From contig OZ023210.1 in assembly GCA_963995525.1 (NCBI GenBank), positions 19,900,184-19,964,183 of the forward strand: DNA of 64,000 nt, given 5' to 3'. The position numbers were made by a program, and so were the translations under genes. Below, piece after piece: positions 38,901-51,560 of the stretch (position 1 is its first letter; every line of letters begins with the position of its first letter). This DNA is from Escarpia spicata. Taxonomy: Eukaryota > Annelida > Polychaeta > Sabellida > Siboglinidae. Below the pieces are notes generated by a model that saw only the letters and a program-made list of their open reading frames with translations, did no database searches and had not been told where the DNA came from.

Positions 38901-40269
38901 ATTTTGTCTGATTATAAGAAAACGTGCCCTATAAAATGTCTTAAACGTCTCACCTGCTGTTATCATCATCTCACTGACATGTTGATGGATTATAAAAAAA
39001 ATTACATACTTCCAGCTCTCGTAAAATGCCTGTATGTGTGACACCCGTCAATATTTACAAATGCCGGCAAGAATTACTCCGCAAACAGGTCACACAGGCA
39101 AATTGCTGCCAAATATCCTTCCGCTTATTCAAATCATCTAGAAATCCACCATTTTACAGTGAACACCTTCTACAATCACACATGAAAATCTCCCTACTCA
39201 AATGCACTTATGTCACAGAATGTGAATTTTGAAAAAAATCATTTCTAAAAAATACACTGCACTTTTCTTCGTGTGCAATGAACAGGAAGTCTAACTAGAA
39301 CATGACCCCTAATGCGATGAAGAAAGGGACACTTAACACGCAAGCGCAAAACATCTGTGCATGGGGTATCTCCCAGACGGAGTGAGCTGTGCAGTACCTA
39401 TTGGGCATGAACGAACGGTCAGCAAAACCATCCCGCGGATCTGTTAGAGTCCAAGGCTGTGCTGCTACTCGACTATTACATAGTACATCGTTAAGACTGA
39501 ATCACGACTTTCTTCCTACATGACCCGGCTATACCGTGAAGAAAACAAAAAGGAACCAAAAGTAACCATAGATGAAACAGCAAAAGACGAAGAAGACGAC
39601 ACGCTGACAACTGAGGAAACAACAACACATCAATCTCAGAAACCAGCAGAGATCATGCGTTATTGGTAAACAGATGAAGAGATTATTGTTGGAAACTGTG
39701 TTGCACTGAAGTAACATGTTAAGAATGTGTACACAGGGAAGATCACAGAAATCGACGATGGGTAGGATATTTTGGCCACACTATTACCACATATTCCAAC
39801 TGGTAGATCCCAATAAGCACTGAAGTACAAGTACCCATGTATGTAGGTGATAGAATCGTCTCTCACGTGTATCAATCATTTACAGGACGATTCGATGTTC
39901 TAATTTATCCATCTTCAACATCATCCAAATGAACTGCACTCCTTTTGAGACACAACAAATGACATGACAATTGCAATTTCTTCTGTTGAATTGGTTAATT
40001 TGTATTTAAAAAAGTAGCTATACCAATATGTAATGAAAACATCTTGCCAGAATTAGCAACATATGTATTTTACGTTATTACAGAGGACGGTTGTGTTATC
40101 ATTGCAATTAATCATGAGTGTATATTTGAGTTATGTGTATTTCAAAATCTGCTACATTAGGTAGGGAATGATCAACCACATGTTCAGGCTATGTTATATT
40201 TGAACACGTATTCTAACAAATCAATCAACGAAAGGTTTATATTTGTATATGTTCTACGTCATCCGTATA
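35941..40269. other. 4.3-kb stretch without a recognisable gene
   Basis: No family resemblance on either strand. A minus frame at 36536-36751 contains ENRQSCLQCRLLGASHYAQK but was not placed. A word TTCTACGTTATCC recurs in both orientations between 37243 and 37949 and once at ~40250 (see findings). Confidence 0.4.
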
Positions 40270-42896
40270 GGACAATGTAAATGGTAATCACCACCATTAT
40301 TGTGCAGCCGTAGTATCCCGTGGTTGGGCGAAGGCCTCAGCATGTCGTTTCCAAATCTGCCTGACTTGCCCTATCCCGTGTCAGATGGTGCCCTTCCAGT
40401 ACTCGTCTGGTTCGTCTCTCCACCGTCTCGCCGGTCTTCCTCTATATCGTTTCCCTTCGTAAGGTCTCCAGGTTGTGATACGCGATGTCCATCGGTTATC
40501 TCGTAGTCTACTGATGTGCCCTGCCCAGGTCCACTTCTGTCTTCTGATTTATTCTATCACTCTGTAGCCTTTGTATTCTGCCTTACCCAGATGTTTATTT
40601 TTCTCTCCCGAAATGTGATGTTTAACATACTTCTCTCCATCTTTGTTTGTGCTGCTGCTAGCTTGTTCTTTGCCTGGATGGTGAGTGCCCATGTTATGTC
40701 ATCGCTGGAAGTACGCATGAGTTGACGACTTGTCTCTTCAAGCAGGTTCCAAAGTTATCCTTGAAGATGTTGCGGCGTTTGGCGAATGCTGTCCAGCCGG
40801 CAGTGATCCTTCTTTGAATCTCCTTGTCTTGGTTTTTGTCTCTGATACTGTATCGCTGTCCCAGATAGACTTAGCTTTCAACGTTCTCTATCTGCGTCGT
40901 GTTGATATATATTGGCGTGTCATTTTCTAGCATCACTTTTGTCTTCGAGATGTTCATCTTGATACCTTGTTTTTTACTTTCATCAGCTAGCTCCTCCAGC
41001 ATATTTTGTAGTTCTTGCGGTGTATTAGCACATATGAGTATGTCGTCGGCGAAGCGAAGATGGCTGAGATATTCACCGTCTATCATCAAGCCTCTGGTTT
41101 CCCAAGTCAGTCTTCGGAATATGCTTTCGAGTGTTGCCGTAAACAGCATAGGCGATATGGTGTCACCCTGTCGTACTCCTCTCTTGATGTTGATCTTGTT
41201 GCTATTTTTGTGTATGTGGACTGTCACCGAGCTATTGGTGTAGATGTCTTTCAGGAGATCGATGTACACACCTTTTATCCCCTGTTCTTGAAGGAAGGTC
41301 AGTATTGCTTGAGTTTGCACCGAATCGAAAGCCTGCCCGTAGTCGACGAAAACGATGCAGAGCGGGATATTATATTCTCGACACTTCTCTTTCAGTTGGT
41401 TTACGACATGTATGTGGCATGTTGTTGAGTACCTGCTTTTGAATCCTGCTTGCTCTCGTGGTTGGTTTTCGTCCAGTGTCTTCTCTAGTCTATTCGTTAG
41501 TATCTTTATGAGTAATTAGTAGATGTTTGATAATAGACATAACGGTCTATAGTTCTTTAAGTCTTTCTTATTTCCCTTCTTGAAGATTATCACCATCTTT
41601 GCGTTCTTCCAAGCGGTGGGTAATCGTCTTTCTGATAAGCATTTAGTATACAGCTTAGCCAGTGTCTTTTAGATTATATCTTCACCTGCTTTTAATGTTT
41701 CAATGTTTACATGGTCGTTGCCTGATGTCTTCCCATTCTTCATATCTCTTAGCGCAGCTTTCACTTCCCTGGTACCTCTTTCGGGTCGGTGTGAATCATG
41801 GTACTCTGTTCACTGTCATATAGCTCGGTGTAGAATCGCTCTATTCGTTCCGTGATCATATCTTGGTCTTGTATTTCTTTACCCTGCTTGTCTAGAAGTG
41901 TAACCAGTCTGTCTCGGCCGAGTGCCTACGTTCTTCTTGCTTTCTTCAGGCTCTTTGATGACATAATTGTTTCTCATATGATCTCTTGTTTGTACTTTCT
42001 GATGTCCTCTTCGCTTTCTTTTTGATGGTCTTGCATATTTCTGCTTCCATTGTTGACTTGGTTGATGACAGTTACGTCAGTGACCAAGTCTGGCTTGTTT
42101 GTCAGGATGTAGTCAATTTCGTTCTTCGTTTCTCCATTTGGGCTTTTCCATGTCCATCTCCTCCCTGCTTTCTTCTGGAACAAGGTATTCATGATTTTGT
42201 ACTTTCTTGATGTTGCACATTCTACCAAGGTGTCGCCTCTTCCGTTTCTCACACCTAGGCCAAATTTGCCTGTTGCTGTTTCCGAAATGTTTGTTCGTTT
42301 CCCTACTTCCGCATTAAAGTCTCCCATCACTATCGTGTAGTGGGTTGGCTTTTCTAAGGTCTCATCCATGTCGTTGTAGAAGTTGTCTGTGTCTTCTTCT
42401 GAGTATGATGTTGTTGGTGCATATACTTGTACTATCTTCAGCTTGTAGAGCTTTGTTATGCATAGAACAAGTTATGCTATTCTGGGGCTGATGCTGTTAA
42501 CCCTCACTATATTGTCTTCCATTTCTTGTTTATGAGAAAGCCTACTCCAGATTGGCCGTTGTTAGCTGTGGAATGGTATAGTAGATGACTGCTTTGTAAG
42601 GCAGTGAAGCATTCCTCTCTTCTTCTGACTTCTCCGATCCCGATCACATCCCATACCAACTTGGTTTCCCTAAGTTCTTCCTCTAGTTCTTTTATATGTT
42701 CATCTCTTAGTAGTGTTCTTACATTATATGTTGCTATCTTCAGTCTACTTACCTTCTCTCGGCGGCTCTTCTTAACCCAGAGAAGATTCTTAGCACCCCC
42801 TGCACGTAGCCCTACTTGACCCGAACCGCCTCCTTGGTCGTAGATTCTTTCGATGCTGCTGGGGATATTTGTAAAACGAACATGGTAAGTTCTCAT
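40270..42896 (-). mobile_element. RTE-type LINE, nearly full-length ORF2, broken
   Basis: Read from 42896 down. Apurinic-type endonuclease: KIATYNVRTLLRDEHIKELE, then HYTIVMGDFNAEVGKRTN and DYILTNKPDLVTD. The terminal SDHR motif is damaged. Linker and RT follow: YGQAFDSVQTQAIL, GVRQGDTISPMLF, HLRFADDILICANTPQELQN (FADD intact, ~41060), MNISKTKVM. The C-terminal part has YLGQRYSIRDKNQDKEIQRR, CVLPAMTYGAETW and GRPARRWRDEPDEYWK. At least three frameshifts or stops occur. The closest named relatives by layout are RTE-clade LINEs, often annotated as craniofacial development protein 2-like. Inactive, but the most complete LINE in the window. Confidence 0.88.
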
Positions 42897-43342
42897 TGCA
42901 GATATGATATCGCGTCTAAAATCGTTACTTTTGTTTTAGGTGGTGCTGCAGAAATGGGGTAAGTTATTATAGACACAATGCTAAGTTTAATCAAGCACAC
43001 TAGGTGTTTTGGTTGTTGCATTGCCCTTGCTAGCAGTTTGCCTATCCGTCCTCGCGCGTGCGTGCATTCGTGCATGCGTGCGTACGCTAACGCTTGTATG
43101 TGTATGTTACAGAATCATGATGTTTTGTAGCAGGTTCGCAGTTGTGTTCACCTTTTCTTGAAATAATTATTAAAAGCTAAAAGCAGCTATTAAGACTAAA
43201 CAAATTAGTGATTGTGTATTTTGTAACTATCAAATTGTAATACAAATGACCAAGGCGTTTTTTAATGTACAATGTGGGGAGGGGGGATTGCCCCAGCCCT
43301 TTTGTTTGCCCATCCCCAGTCAGACAGTGCTGCACACCGATC
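42897..43342. other. Intergenic between LINE and hAT-like block
   Basis: No gene seen. A short GTGCGTGCATTCGTGCATGC run is near 43060-43085. Confidence 0.4.
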
Positions 43343-44747
43343 TGACTTAGCCATTGAATCGGTCATCAGCACCGTACCTGAGTTGGGAATCTGAAGTCCA
43401 ATCTACTGGGACTCGTGCGATTCTTCCGGACAACGAGACGGATGAAGATGTCAGCGCAGACCGGGAATGTCAAACAGTTCCCCCGGCACCACGATGTCAG
43501 GTTTGCCCAGCACAAGCTGCAGGCTGGTGGGTGCTGTGCTGAACAACCTACCAGCCTGCATTATGGCGTGGGAACAGATGAAGGCACCAGAAAGTACCAG
43601 TGACAGAAAGGAGACGGCTGAAGCCAAAGGGTTCCTGATAATCTTGAACCACCAACAAACGTTGATCACCGCACTGATGGGGGACATCCTGGAGACATTT
43701 GAAACACTCCAGAAGAAGTTGCAAAGGAGTGATTTCATCATCCGCGATCTTCTCACACTGTGACTGATGCGGCAATCAAGAAGTTGAACCTAATGAGGGA
43801 TGGACCATTCCCAGGAAGAATGGGGGAGAAAGTGAGTTGTCCAAACGATAACACAAAAGAGGACCTAACACAACGAAAGTGAAATCATCAGTTCGTTTGT
43901 ACAAACCGCCGCGATGGACGAGCAATCAGGTTGGAGGTCGTGCAAGCAAGCATCGCACGAATATCTGTCTGAACGCACCCGGAGCAGGAGGACGTCATCA
44001 AAGACATGGAGGACGGGGCAGCCGAGCAGTGGGAAAACATGATGAATGTGCCATTCCTGCCTGACGGCTGTGAACTCGGTTGTAAGTTGACTGTCAGTCT
44101 GAGCCAACTTCTGCCAGTCACAACAGGTTAAGTTCAGAAGGTGTTGGCATCTCTGGCTTGTATGAGTCCACACTCTACGCAGACCGAAAGGATCGTACGT
44201 GAGCCACCACAACCTCGTGGTCGATAATCACCGCACCAGTATGAATGAGGACACGAGAAACGCACCACTCATGGTGGCACTGAATAGTGTGGGCACCGCC
44301 TAGTATTACCCTCGTCCCGCTGTCGTCAGATTCTCAGAGTAGACAAGAAGATCGAAGCTGGGCTCCGTACTGGGACATGTACGGACAGCGTGAATTCGTT
44401 AGGAAATTCACCCGCGAAACGGAACTCGTCTAGTCAAATTGAGACAACTGTCAAACGTTCTGACTTGCAGGATACGTCTCATGTTTCTGTGACTACTGCA
44501 TGTATTGGTTATAATAAAACATGTTTCTAGGATATATGTGTAACATTTATTTTCATACCAACATCTGTCGTCACTCGTCACTGTAGGCCCCACAACTGTG
44601 GATACAAAGATAATCGCACATTATATTAAACTTTCATACATGCCAAGGGTTATGAACATAATCATTAATGTATACGTAAACTGCCATGTTTACCCATTAG
44701 AAGTGCCGTTTTAAGACATTGCACCCCCAGTAAAAATTCAATAAAAA
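43343..44747 (+). pseudogene. hAT-like repeat block, copy 2, frameshifted
   Basis: Same block as 29114-30581, same orientation, 14.2 kb away. The coding part is broken: a base is lost near 43393, frames change near 43520 and 43733, and ~80 bp are deleted near 43998. Conserved words remain, for example AEAKGFLIILNHQQTLITAL and LMGDILETFETLQKKLQRSD. Substitutions include ones that change residues (RIW to IIL), so neither copy appears to be under strong recent constraint in this copy. Confidence 0.75.
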
Positions 44748-47700
44748 TGCTCTGCAAATGACGATTGTTTGTACAGACAATCGGGTGACCCAGTGACGGA
44801 TCCGTGATGGCGATAAACGAGGTATACCTAATGCATCATCGACCACATATTATAAATAGCTGTATTTGCCGCCATAGCATCCTCGCAAGCCAGGGCAGTT
44901 TGCCATGCAAAACTTAGCCTCGATTATCCAGGCGCCGTGTGGTGGCAGCATTGTCCCATCACAACAGCCTGGATTATTAAGCTCCAGCCAATGTTACCGG
45001 CTTTACCCCGGATAGGGTAAGACCACCTTAAGGATTCGTCCGCCATTACCGACCGAAAAAGTGCCTTGGAAAATACCGTTTTGGTGTGATGTGTGAATTT
45101 TGTTCGAGCACTTTGACATGGCATATGTTAGTCCAGTGAATATTGAATGTACTACTGCATTGGATCTTTCACGAGGTAGCAATAAATATACGCTAGTCGC
45201 TCGCGTATTCGCACAGTGGCTATTTTGCAGCATGCACCAATATTTCAAAATCCGTCACCAGATTGGGGCGAAATTGAGGGGTGTCAGGTTTGGGTGGATT
45301 TTTCTGAAAAATGAGGTATGAGAATTTCACACGAGTTTTTCACAGCACTTGTGTCAATGGAGGTTAAATATGCTGTGAAATTTTCAAGAAAATCATAAGA
45401 CAAATTTGGCAGGAAATGAAGGAAACGTTATAGTGGCCGCCTATTTAAAATTTAAATGTGGTCTTAACCCAAATTAGACATATGACCCGTTTTATCACGA
45501 AAACCGCCAAAATGTGATTTGAGCGACGGGTGATGGTTTTTCGGCTGCATTTAGAAGCTGATGTAGACCAGAATACCGTGCAGCTATTGTATACTGTTAG
45601 TATTATGTCTACGAGGTTTTAAAAGTCATTAGTAAACCAGTTATTAGGTGATGTGAAGGTTAAAAACTACATTCCAAGCATGTTCTATGATACTGAGTAA
45701 CACGAAAGCTTGTGTAAAAAGTGCACGTGTCAGGACGTGGAGTTTCTTTTAAATCTGCATCATGTGCGACAATATTGACATATGTCAAATAATTTCCAGT
45801 AAGATGAATTTATATCATTTATATTTTTGTAAGCGACATTTATAAATGCGTGTTTCTTAACCCAAATACTAACGTGGGTGTTTCTTCTGTTCCAGCTAAT
45901 TATATACGTCACTTGTATATATCATAGTTGGATCGCACAATATGCAATAATGGGCAAGCAAGCAACATTATGATTCCACCTTATCCCCCAACACAGCCCT
46001 AATTTTAGTTAAAAGTTGGCCACCATAAGAAGCAGGTTGTCCACACACTTCTACCAATCAGGATCTAGCACCTGTTTTTTACAGTAATATCCATACACTA
46101 ACTGAGACAACAAGAATATTAGAGAATCGGCATAAATATACCCCGAATGTGACTGAGAATATCATAGCAGTGTGTGACTCCAAATATGCAGCGATCGCAA
46201 TGATCCGAATTTTAGCCCTAAAAATTAAAAACTGGTCACCTAACAGAAGTGCCATATGTTGAAATTGTGTACATGGACTGGCAGCTATCATTGTTGACAG
46301 TCATGCACTTTTCAGCTGTAATATAACCCAATTATGCCGAAGTTTGCAGAAGGCAAGGCAGCGTAAGCTAATTGTAGACTTACGTCAACTAGTCTGACAA
46401 GAAGCTGTTTTTATCATTTATATTATTTACATTATATCCGTATATTTAACATAGGAAATGTTTTTAGTACCCGTGTAAGAATTTTGTGACGTTTGAATAA
46501 GACATGATTAGGACATTGGACTCATCGATGTACTTGGAGAGATACTGGGTGCCACAACTGTCAGCAACCTTTATCACGTGTCTTGGATGTCCATGTCAAA
46601 CGTTTGTTTCTTTCTGAAATTATCTATTTTGCTAGCTGTACCTCTTGTTTCCAATAATGTGTGTACATCAGCGAAATATATAGTGGCCGAGTAATCGACG
46701 TATGGCGATGTTTGGACACTCTGTATTAAACAGAGATCTGCGCCTGTGTAAAAATATGGTTATTTTAAGGGGGGTTAGGATGACAATTTGTATAACGCAA
46801 GATATACGTTCTATTGGGCATCCCATTTTTGGTTTCATAATGTATTATATATATACCTCAATTTATACCCAGCGTTTTAGTGCGTTATCTGCACTATAAT
46901 TGTAGTTAACATCAAGAGACGCCTCTGTGCCTTTCAATATTGTGAATATTGTTGAAATGCCTGGATTGTGCTCTTGATACCTACTGGTGTCCTACACGAG
47001 TGACACACAGTTCATGATTGCACCATATTATTTAGCATAGTTTGTGGGCAGTACGTTGCACCAAAATTCGTGAAGATGTGCAACTTGCATGTCCAATAAA
47101 TTGCTGCTTAAAATAATGATGTTAAGTATTTTTTACCAAAAATTACAACATTTTAAACTTATATTGAAACATGTCACACACAAAAATAAATCGACATTAA
47201 ACTTTTTTCGTAGTACCCGCCCCAATTTGAAAACGGTTCTGGGAATCCCAATATATAATGACCCGTTCGTCCATTAGCACGAACAGCTGAGCGGTATTGT
47301 GTATTCGAATAATTGCTTCTACTTCCTAAACATTGCATGTAACACGAGCCACGGTTGGTTGAAATTAGTTTTATTATGACCACCTGACCTGTCGCCAACC
47401 ACTGATCTAGTGAGCGATTTCATAGGCTCAGCTTAAATTCAGAGTTTCGCAAAGCGATCAGCCAGGAGGTACTGCTGGCTGGCACTGACGTAATCAGCAG
47501 CAGCGGCCCCTGGCGCGCGAGGATGCGCCATGATAGCGGTTAAACACCCCAGTATAAGACCTGGCCTGCGCTAATTGCCATTACACAATTGTTGCAACGT
47601 AATCAAGTATGGTACATCCAAAACTACACAACTAGTTATCAACATTCACAAAACGAGTATTGCCTACAGCATATTAGCTTACCCCATTGTATATTTCTTT

Positions 47701-48480
47701 TATTCTATTTGCAGTTGAAGATTGTATATTATTATCAATGATGAATTCCACCGTCTTCTGCTTCTTCTTTCTTGCGTTCTTCTAGTTTATGTCTTCGGAT
47801 GTATGTCAAGATCCGTGACAGCGCGACGAGACAGCGCGAAACGGGAAGCGTACTGAACCGCTGATGAATCTCCCGGATGTTTAAAATACTTTGTGTAACT
47901 TGCGAAACTGTGAATATTCTTACGGGTGGTCTCGGCAGTGTGCACAGTCAAAAATAAGTTATGCTTCAACTCCTCCCGCGCCTTCGATCCTAAATTTATA
48001 TTAGCGTCAATCTGCATTAACGTGTGTTTCATTCGCTACGTGGCGCCATCATAGTTTTTATATTGTTATTTTAGAATGAAGCCAGGTATGCAAAGCTTGC
48101 TACAAGAGAACACACAATCTATTCAGGGCATGAAGGCAAATATCACGCATGTATGCACACATACATACACAACCATTTGCAGGAAATTGTGAATAAATCT
48201 TTCAAGACACACGACGATTGGAGTGAGAAGCAGACGTGGCATCAGATCATCACCTCCTGGTAGGATTATTAAGAATTAAACTGAAAACGAACACAGATAC
48301 TGTCATCAGACCACATCAAGTCTGAAGTCAAGAAAAAATAACTCTAGAGTCCTACTGGGCAGTGAGAAACAGGTTTGAAGCCGTGTAAGACGTGATGGAG
48401 GACATCATATACCCACTTTGAGAGAAGAAACGTGGATGGAAGCTTGCAAAAAACCATGTCTGCCCTCCAATTACTCACAC
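44748..48480. other. 3.7-kb stretch without a recognisable gene
   Basis: AT-rich with no coding exon or RNA gene recognised. The word GGGGTAAAGCCGGTAACATT on the minus strand (~45000) resembles GGGGTAAAGCCCCCTACCGG near 22204 and may mark a dispersed repeat. Confidence 0.4.
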
Positions 48481-49264
48481 GTAGGCTCGGGAATATGGTG
48501 GAGAGGAGCAGGAAGGGGGCAGCTGCCCCCCTGGAATTTCTCCGGAAGGGCAGACATCTGGTTTTACCTCCCCATTAAATGTGAGCGTGAATGTTTGTTT
48601 TTGTGGTGAGCGTCAATGGCGAGTGAAAATGTAAATTTGATGAGACGATTAATGTATAATTTTATTGACTGCGAAAGGTGTGTTTAATTGGAGGGCAGAC
48701 ATATGGTTATTTTTGCCCCCTCTCCCAGTAATAGGCGACGCAGACATACGGTTTTTTGCCGCCCCCCCACCCCCCGTCTTTGGATGTCATCATTAGCACT
48801 GCCCCCCCCCCCCCGCCCCCGTGTTCCGATGGAATGAGTTCACAGCCGAGACAGCGGAGAAGCTGAAGTTACAACGGTGCATTGGCGAAAACATTTCCAG
48901 CAGCACCCCCCTCCCCGTCTTCCGATGTCACAGTCGAGTCAACTGAGACAGCCACAAGGTGAAGCAAGATGTGAAGATATGCGGAGGAGCGGCGGCGAAA
49001 ACTTTCGGTAGTGCTGAAGCTCCAGTAGCCCCCCCCCCCCAATGTGAATTTCGTTCCCGCGCCACTGTACACATACCTTTCACAGTCGACACAAATTCAC
49101 ATTAATCGTCTCATAAAATATATATTTCTACCCGCCATTGACGCTCGCCACAAAAACAAACATTCACGCTCACTTTTAATGGGGGGGGGGGCAGAACCAT
49201 ACGTCTGCCCCAGAGAAATTCCAGGGGGCAGCTGCCCCACTACCCCCCCCCTCTGTTCCCGAAC
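48481..49264. mobile_element. Foldback element with ~200-bp inverted arms
   Basis: The left arm (48481-48690) and the inverse of the right arm (49064-49264) share GGGGGCAGCTGCCCCCCTGG-type, AATTTCTC, GGGCAGAC, GTGAGCGTGAATGTTTGTTT and GAGACGATTAATGT words in the same order, with small indels and poly-G/C length changes. The ~370-bp centre holds several C runs of 7-13 and two related sub-blocks (GAGACAGC ... GAAG ... GGCGAAAAC). No transposase is coded. It is probably a non-autonomous foldback/MITE. Confidence 0.8.
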
Positions 49265-50385
49265 CATCAAAGCTTACTAAAATTGCCGCGTTGTTACTCA
49301 AGTCCCCGAATAGCGAGCTCGGATAATCACTAGGAAAGTTGTGGCTGGTTATAAAATATCCAATGCAAATAACTATTATAGAAAAAAGTTACCGCGCGAT
49401 AGATTTGTTAGGCGCAATATTTCAATATTTGTATAACAGTAAAGTCTGTATTCAACATAGTTCTAGGGGTGACCACTATTAAATCAAACTATCCTTCGTT
49501 GATATGCTAGCCCTTTACGCGAGTTACATTCTAATATTGGGCGTCTTTCTGAACGTGTCTGGGGAAACAGATGTATCGTTGTTCGCATCGGGTGTAGGTC
49601 TACAGTAGGCCATGCGTCACAATAATTGTCACGATATTTGTGGACATATTTCAGACCCCCGCACCCCCCCCCCGTCACGTTTCGTAACGCTGGCATATTA
49701 GCTCCCTCTATCGTTACGTTCATTTTGACAAAGACTCCCTATACCGTAGACATCGATAGAGTTCTAATAATTATTATATTCGTTGCAGAGCTGTATTGGT
49801 TCGTTGTTTCCATGTAAAATATATAATAAATGCGTAAAAGTAATAAAAAACAACAGCTGGACGAACCAACATTAAACAAAATCGTTACGTAACGGTTAGC
49901 CAGAGACCCACTTCACATACATGTAATACTTTGTTGCGTTTGCCCATAGACCCCCGCCCTCCCAAGCGTAGCGTACTTTGTGGATGGTTCCATGGCATAT
50001 CAGGCCCGTAGCGTGATTGATTTGAGGAGTGATGTGCGTTTTTTTCGACCTGCGATTGCCTGCTCCCAGAAAACTCAAACTGCACCCCCCGTGATACATC
50101 AAAATTCACCCTTTGACCCTCCCAAAAATCTCCAACTGCATCCCCCTGAGACTTTCAACTGCAATCATTTGAAACACCAAACAAACTACAACTACACCCC
50201 TTTTGAGACCTCTTTTCATTTTAGAGGAACACTTTTGCCACATGCAAACAATTGTTGTGACATCCAATACGTGATTTTACCTTGAAGTTGTAGAATCTTT
50301 CGTCAGCGTAGCTTGCCAACTTCTTCAGTACTTGAGACGTATGGTGTCATCGTACATGTGAGATAGTTCATTCCCCACATCTCGA
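49265..50385. other. Intergenic, no gene recognised
   Basis: Contains CCCCCC-rich words near 49655-49675 and 50085-50095. No gene is seen. Confidence 0.4.
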
Positions 50386-50960
50386 TTAATTAGTGTTTTG
50401 ACCTTTATTATCTATATGGCTGTTTATGGGTCGTATTCTCCTGTTGGCTTCCTTGTCTTCTATTTTCGCTGCCTCCCAGTCTGTGGTGTGTGTTTTTGTT
50501 GTTGCTTGGCCCTTAGGAGCGGACTTGTTGGTGGTCACATGGGTGTTTTCTTGCTCCTCGTATAGTTCTCTTTTTTTGTGTTGTAAATATGCGTTCTATG
50601 TTTCTCAAGTCTCGTTTTGAACAATCTTCCAGTCTCCCCAATATGTACAGCTCTTGCATGGCATTTGATACACCCGTTAGCCCTATTCTTGTGGCTCCAC
50701 TTTGTTCTTTGGGTGTACCAACAGGCGCTTGAGGGTGGTGTCAGGACGCATAGCTGTTGCTATATACTACTTCTTCAGCACTCGGTCTACTCTCTCTGAT
50801 ACCCCCTCCACATATGAAATGACTACTTGGCTACTGTAGGTAGGTCTCCGTCACCTTTTTCAACGCACAGGACGGATAGCCACATACTCTGAGGGTTTAT
50901 CTTAGGTGTTCCTAACTCCTAACTTTTGGGGTGGTTGGACGCAAAGTTCACGTATTAGTC
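50386..50960 (-). mobile_element. Penelope-like element: RT thumb and GIY-YIG endonuclease fragment
   Basis: Minus strand, in order and across frameshifts: VNFASNHPKS, then VCGYPSCALKKVTE, SYVEGVSERVDRVLKK, AMRPDTTLKRLLVHPKNK, a Cys pair GCIKCHARA, and VHIGETGRLFKTRLEKHRTH. These are the end of a Penelope-type RT and the start of its GIY-YIG nuclease (here the Y-I-G position reads HIG). A linker and TDWEAAKI follow, then the stop at 50386. The upstream end runs into a TG/TGCG repeat at ~50969. Domain order is intact, but the frames are broken. Confidence 0.8.
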
Positions 50961-50968
50961 ATGTATTG

Positions 50969-51001
50969 TGTGTGTGTGTGCGTGCGTGCGTGCGTGTGTT
51001 T
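50969..51001. repeat. Short (TG)n/(TGCG)n microsatellite
   Basis: TGTGTGTGTGTG followed by CGTGCGTGCGTG. It marks the 5' break of the Penelope-like fragment. Confidence 0.85.
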
Positions 51002-51507
51002 GGAGGGCATCATATATGCACCCATTGGATCCCCAGCCTACCCGCCTGCAATATCATCAACAAAGAAAGTCTTGTTAACACAGGCCTCTGGCCACGTGTC
51101 CAGCATTATGCGACATTGAAGAATACGCTGGGTAGGACAAGGCTGTAGGATGGAGAGCAATCTTTCCAACGCTGTCTTAAATTCTTTTTTTTTGAGAGGA
51201 CAACAGTAGTCTAAAGATCAATAGGCAGACGCAGACCACGCTTGGCCTTGGTGGACGGGAATAATGCGTCAGCGTCTGAGTGCACGATACGGTGCATCGA
51301 TAGTCAGCATCCGCTCTGCCCTGATGTTACCTACGTGACGATGTCATTTCATCAGTTTGACTCATCACATTAATTATAATGCTGGAGATAAGGATTTGTG
51401 TTATTTGAATGACGTCAACTTATCGTCTGCTACTGCAGCGCGCGCATCTGCTGAATGAAAACAATGCAATGGTTTCTGGGATACGTCAGCGCGTGTGATG
51501 CAGAATT

Positions 51508-51559
51508 ATGGAGTTTGGTACAGCGTTGCTGTTGAGTGATAGATTGTTTGCCGGTGAAG
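51508..51559 (+). CDS. Possible first coding exon, unknown protein
   Basis: ATG at 51508 sits in a good context (A at -3, G at +4) and opens MEFGTALLLSDRLFAGE, followed directly by a consensus donor, GGTAAGTAT. The next good acceptor, TTTCTTGCAG at 52336-52345, would join in phase to CLIVLCCWFIISFVSCYIHK then SQQ and a stop, a one-pass membrane peptide of ~42 residues. No homologue is known to me. The exon may instead belong to a longer gene, for example one including the exon at 60685. Confidence 0.3.
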
Positions 51560-51560
51560 G

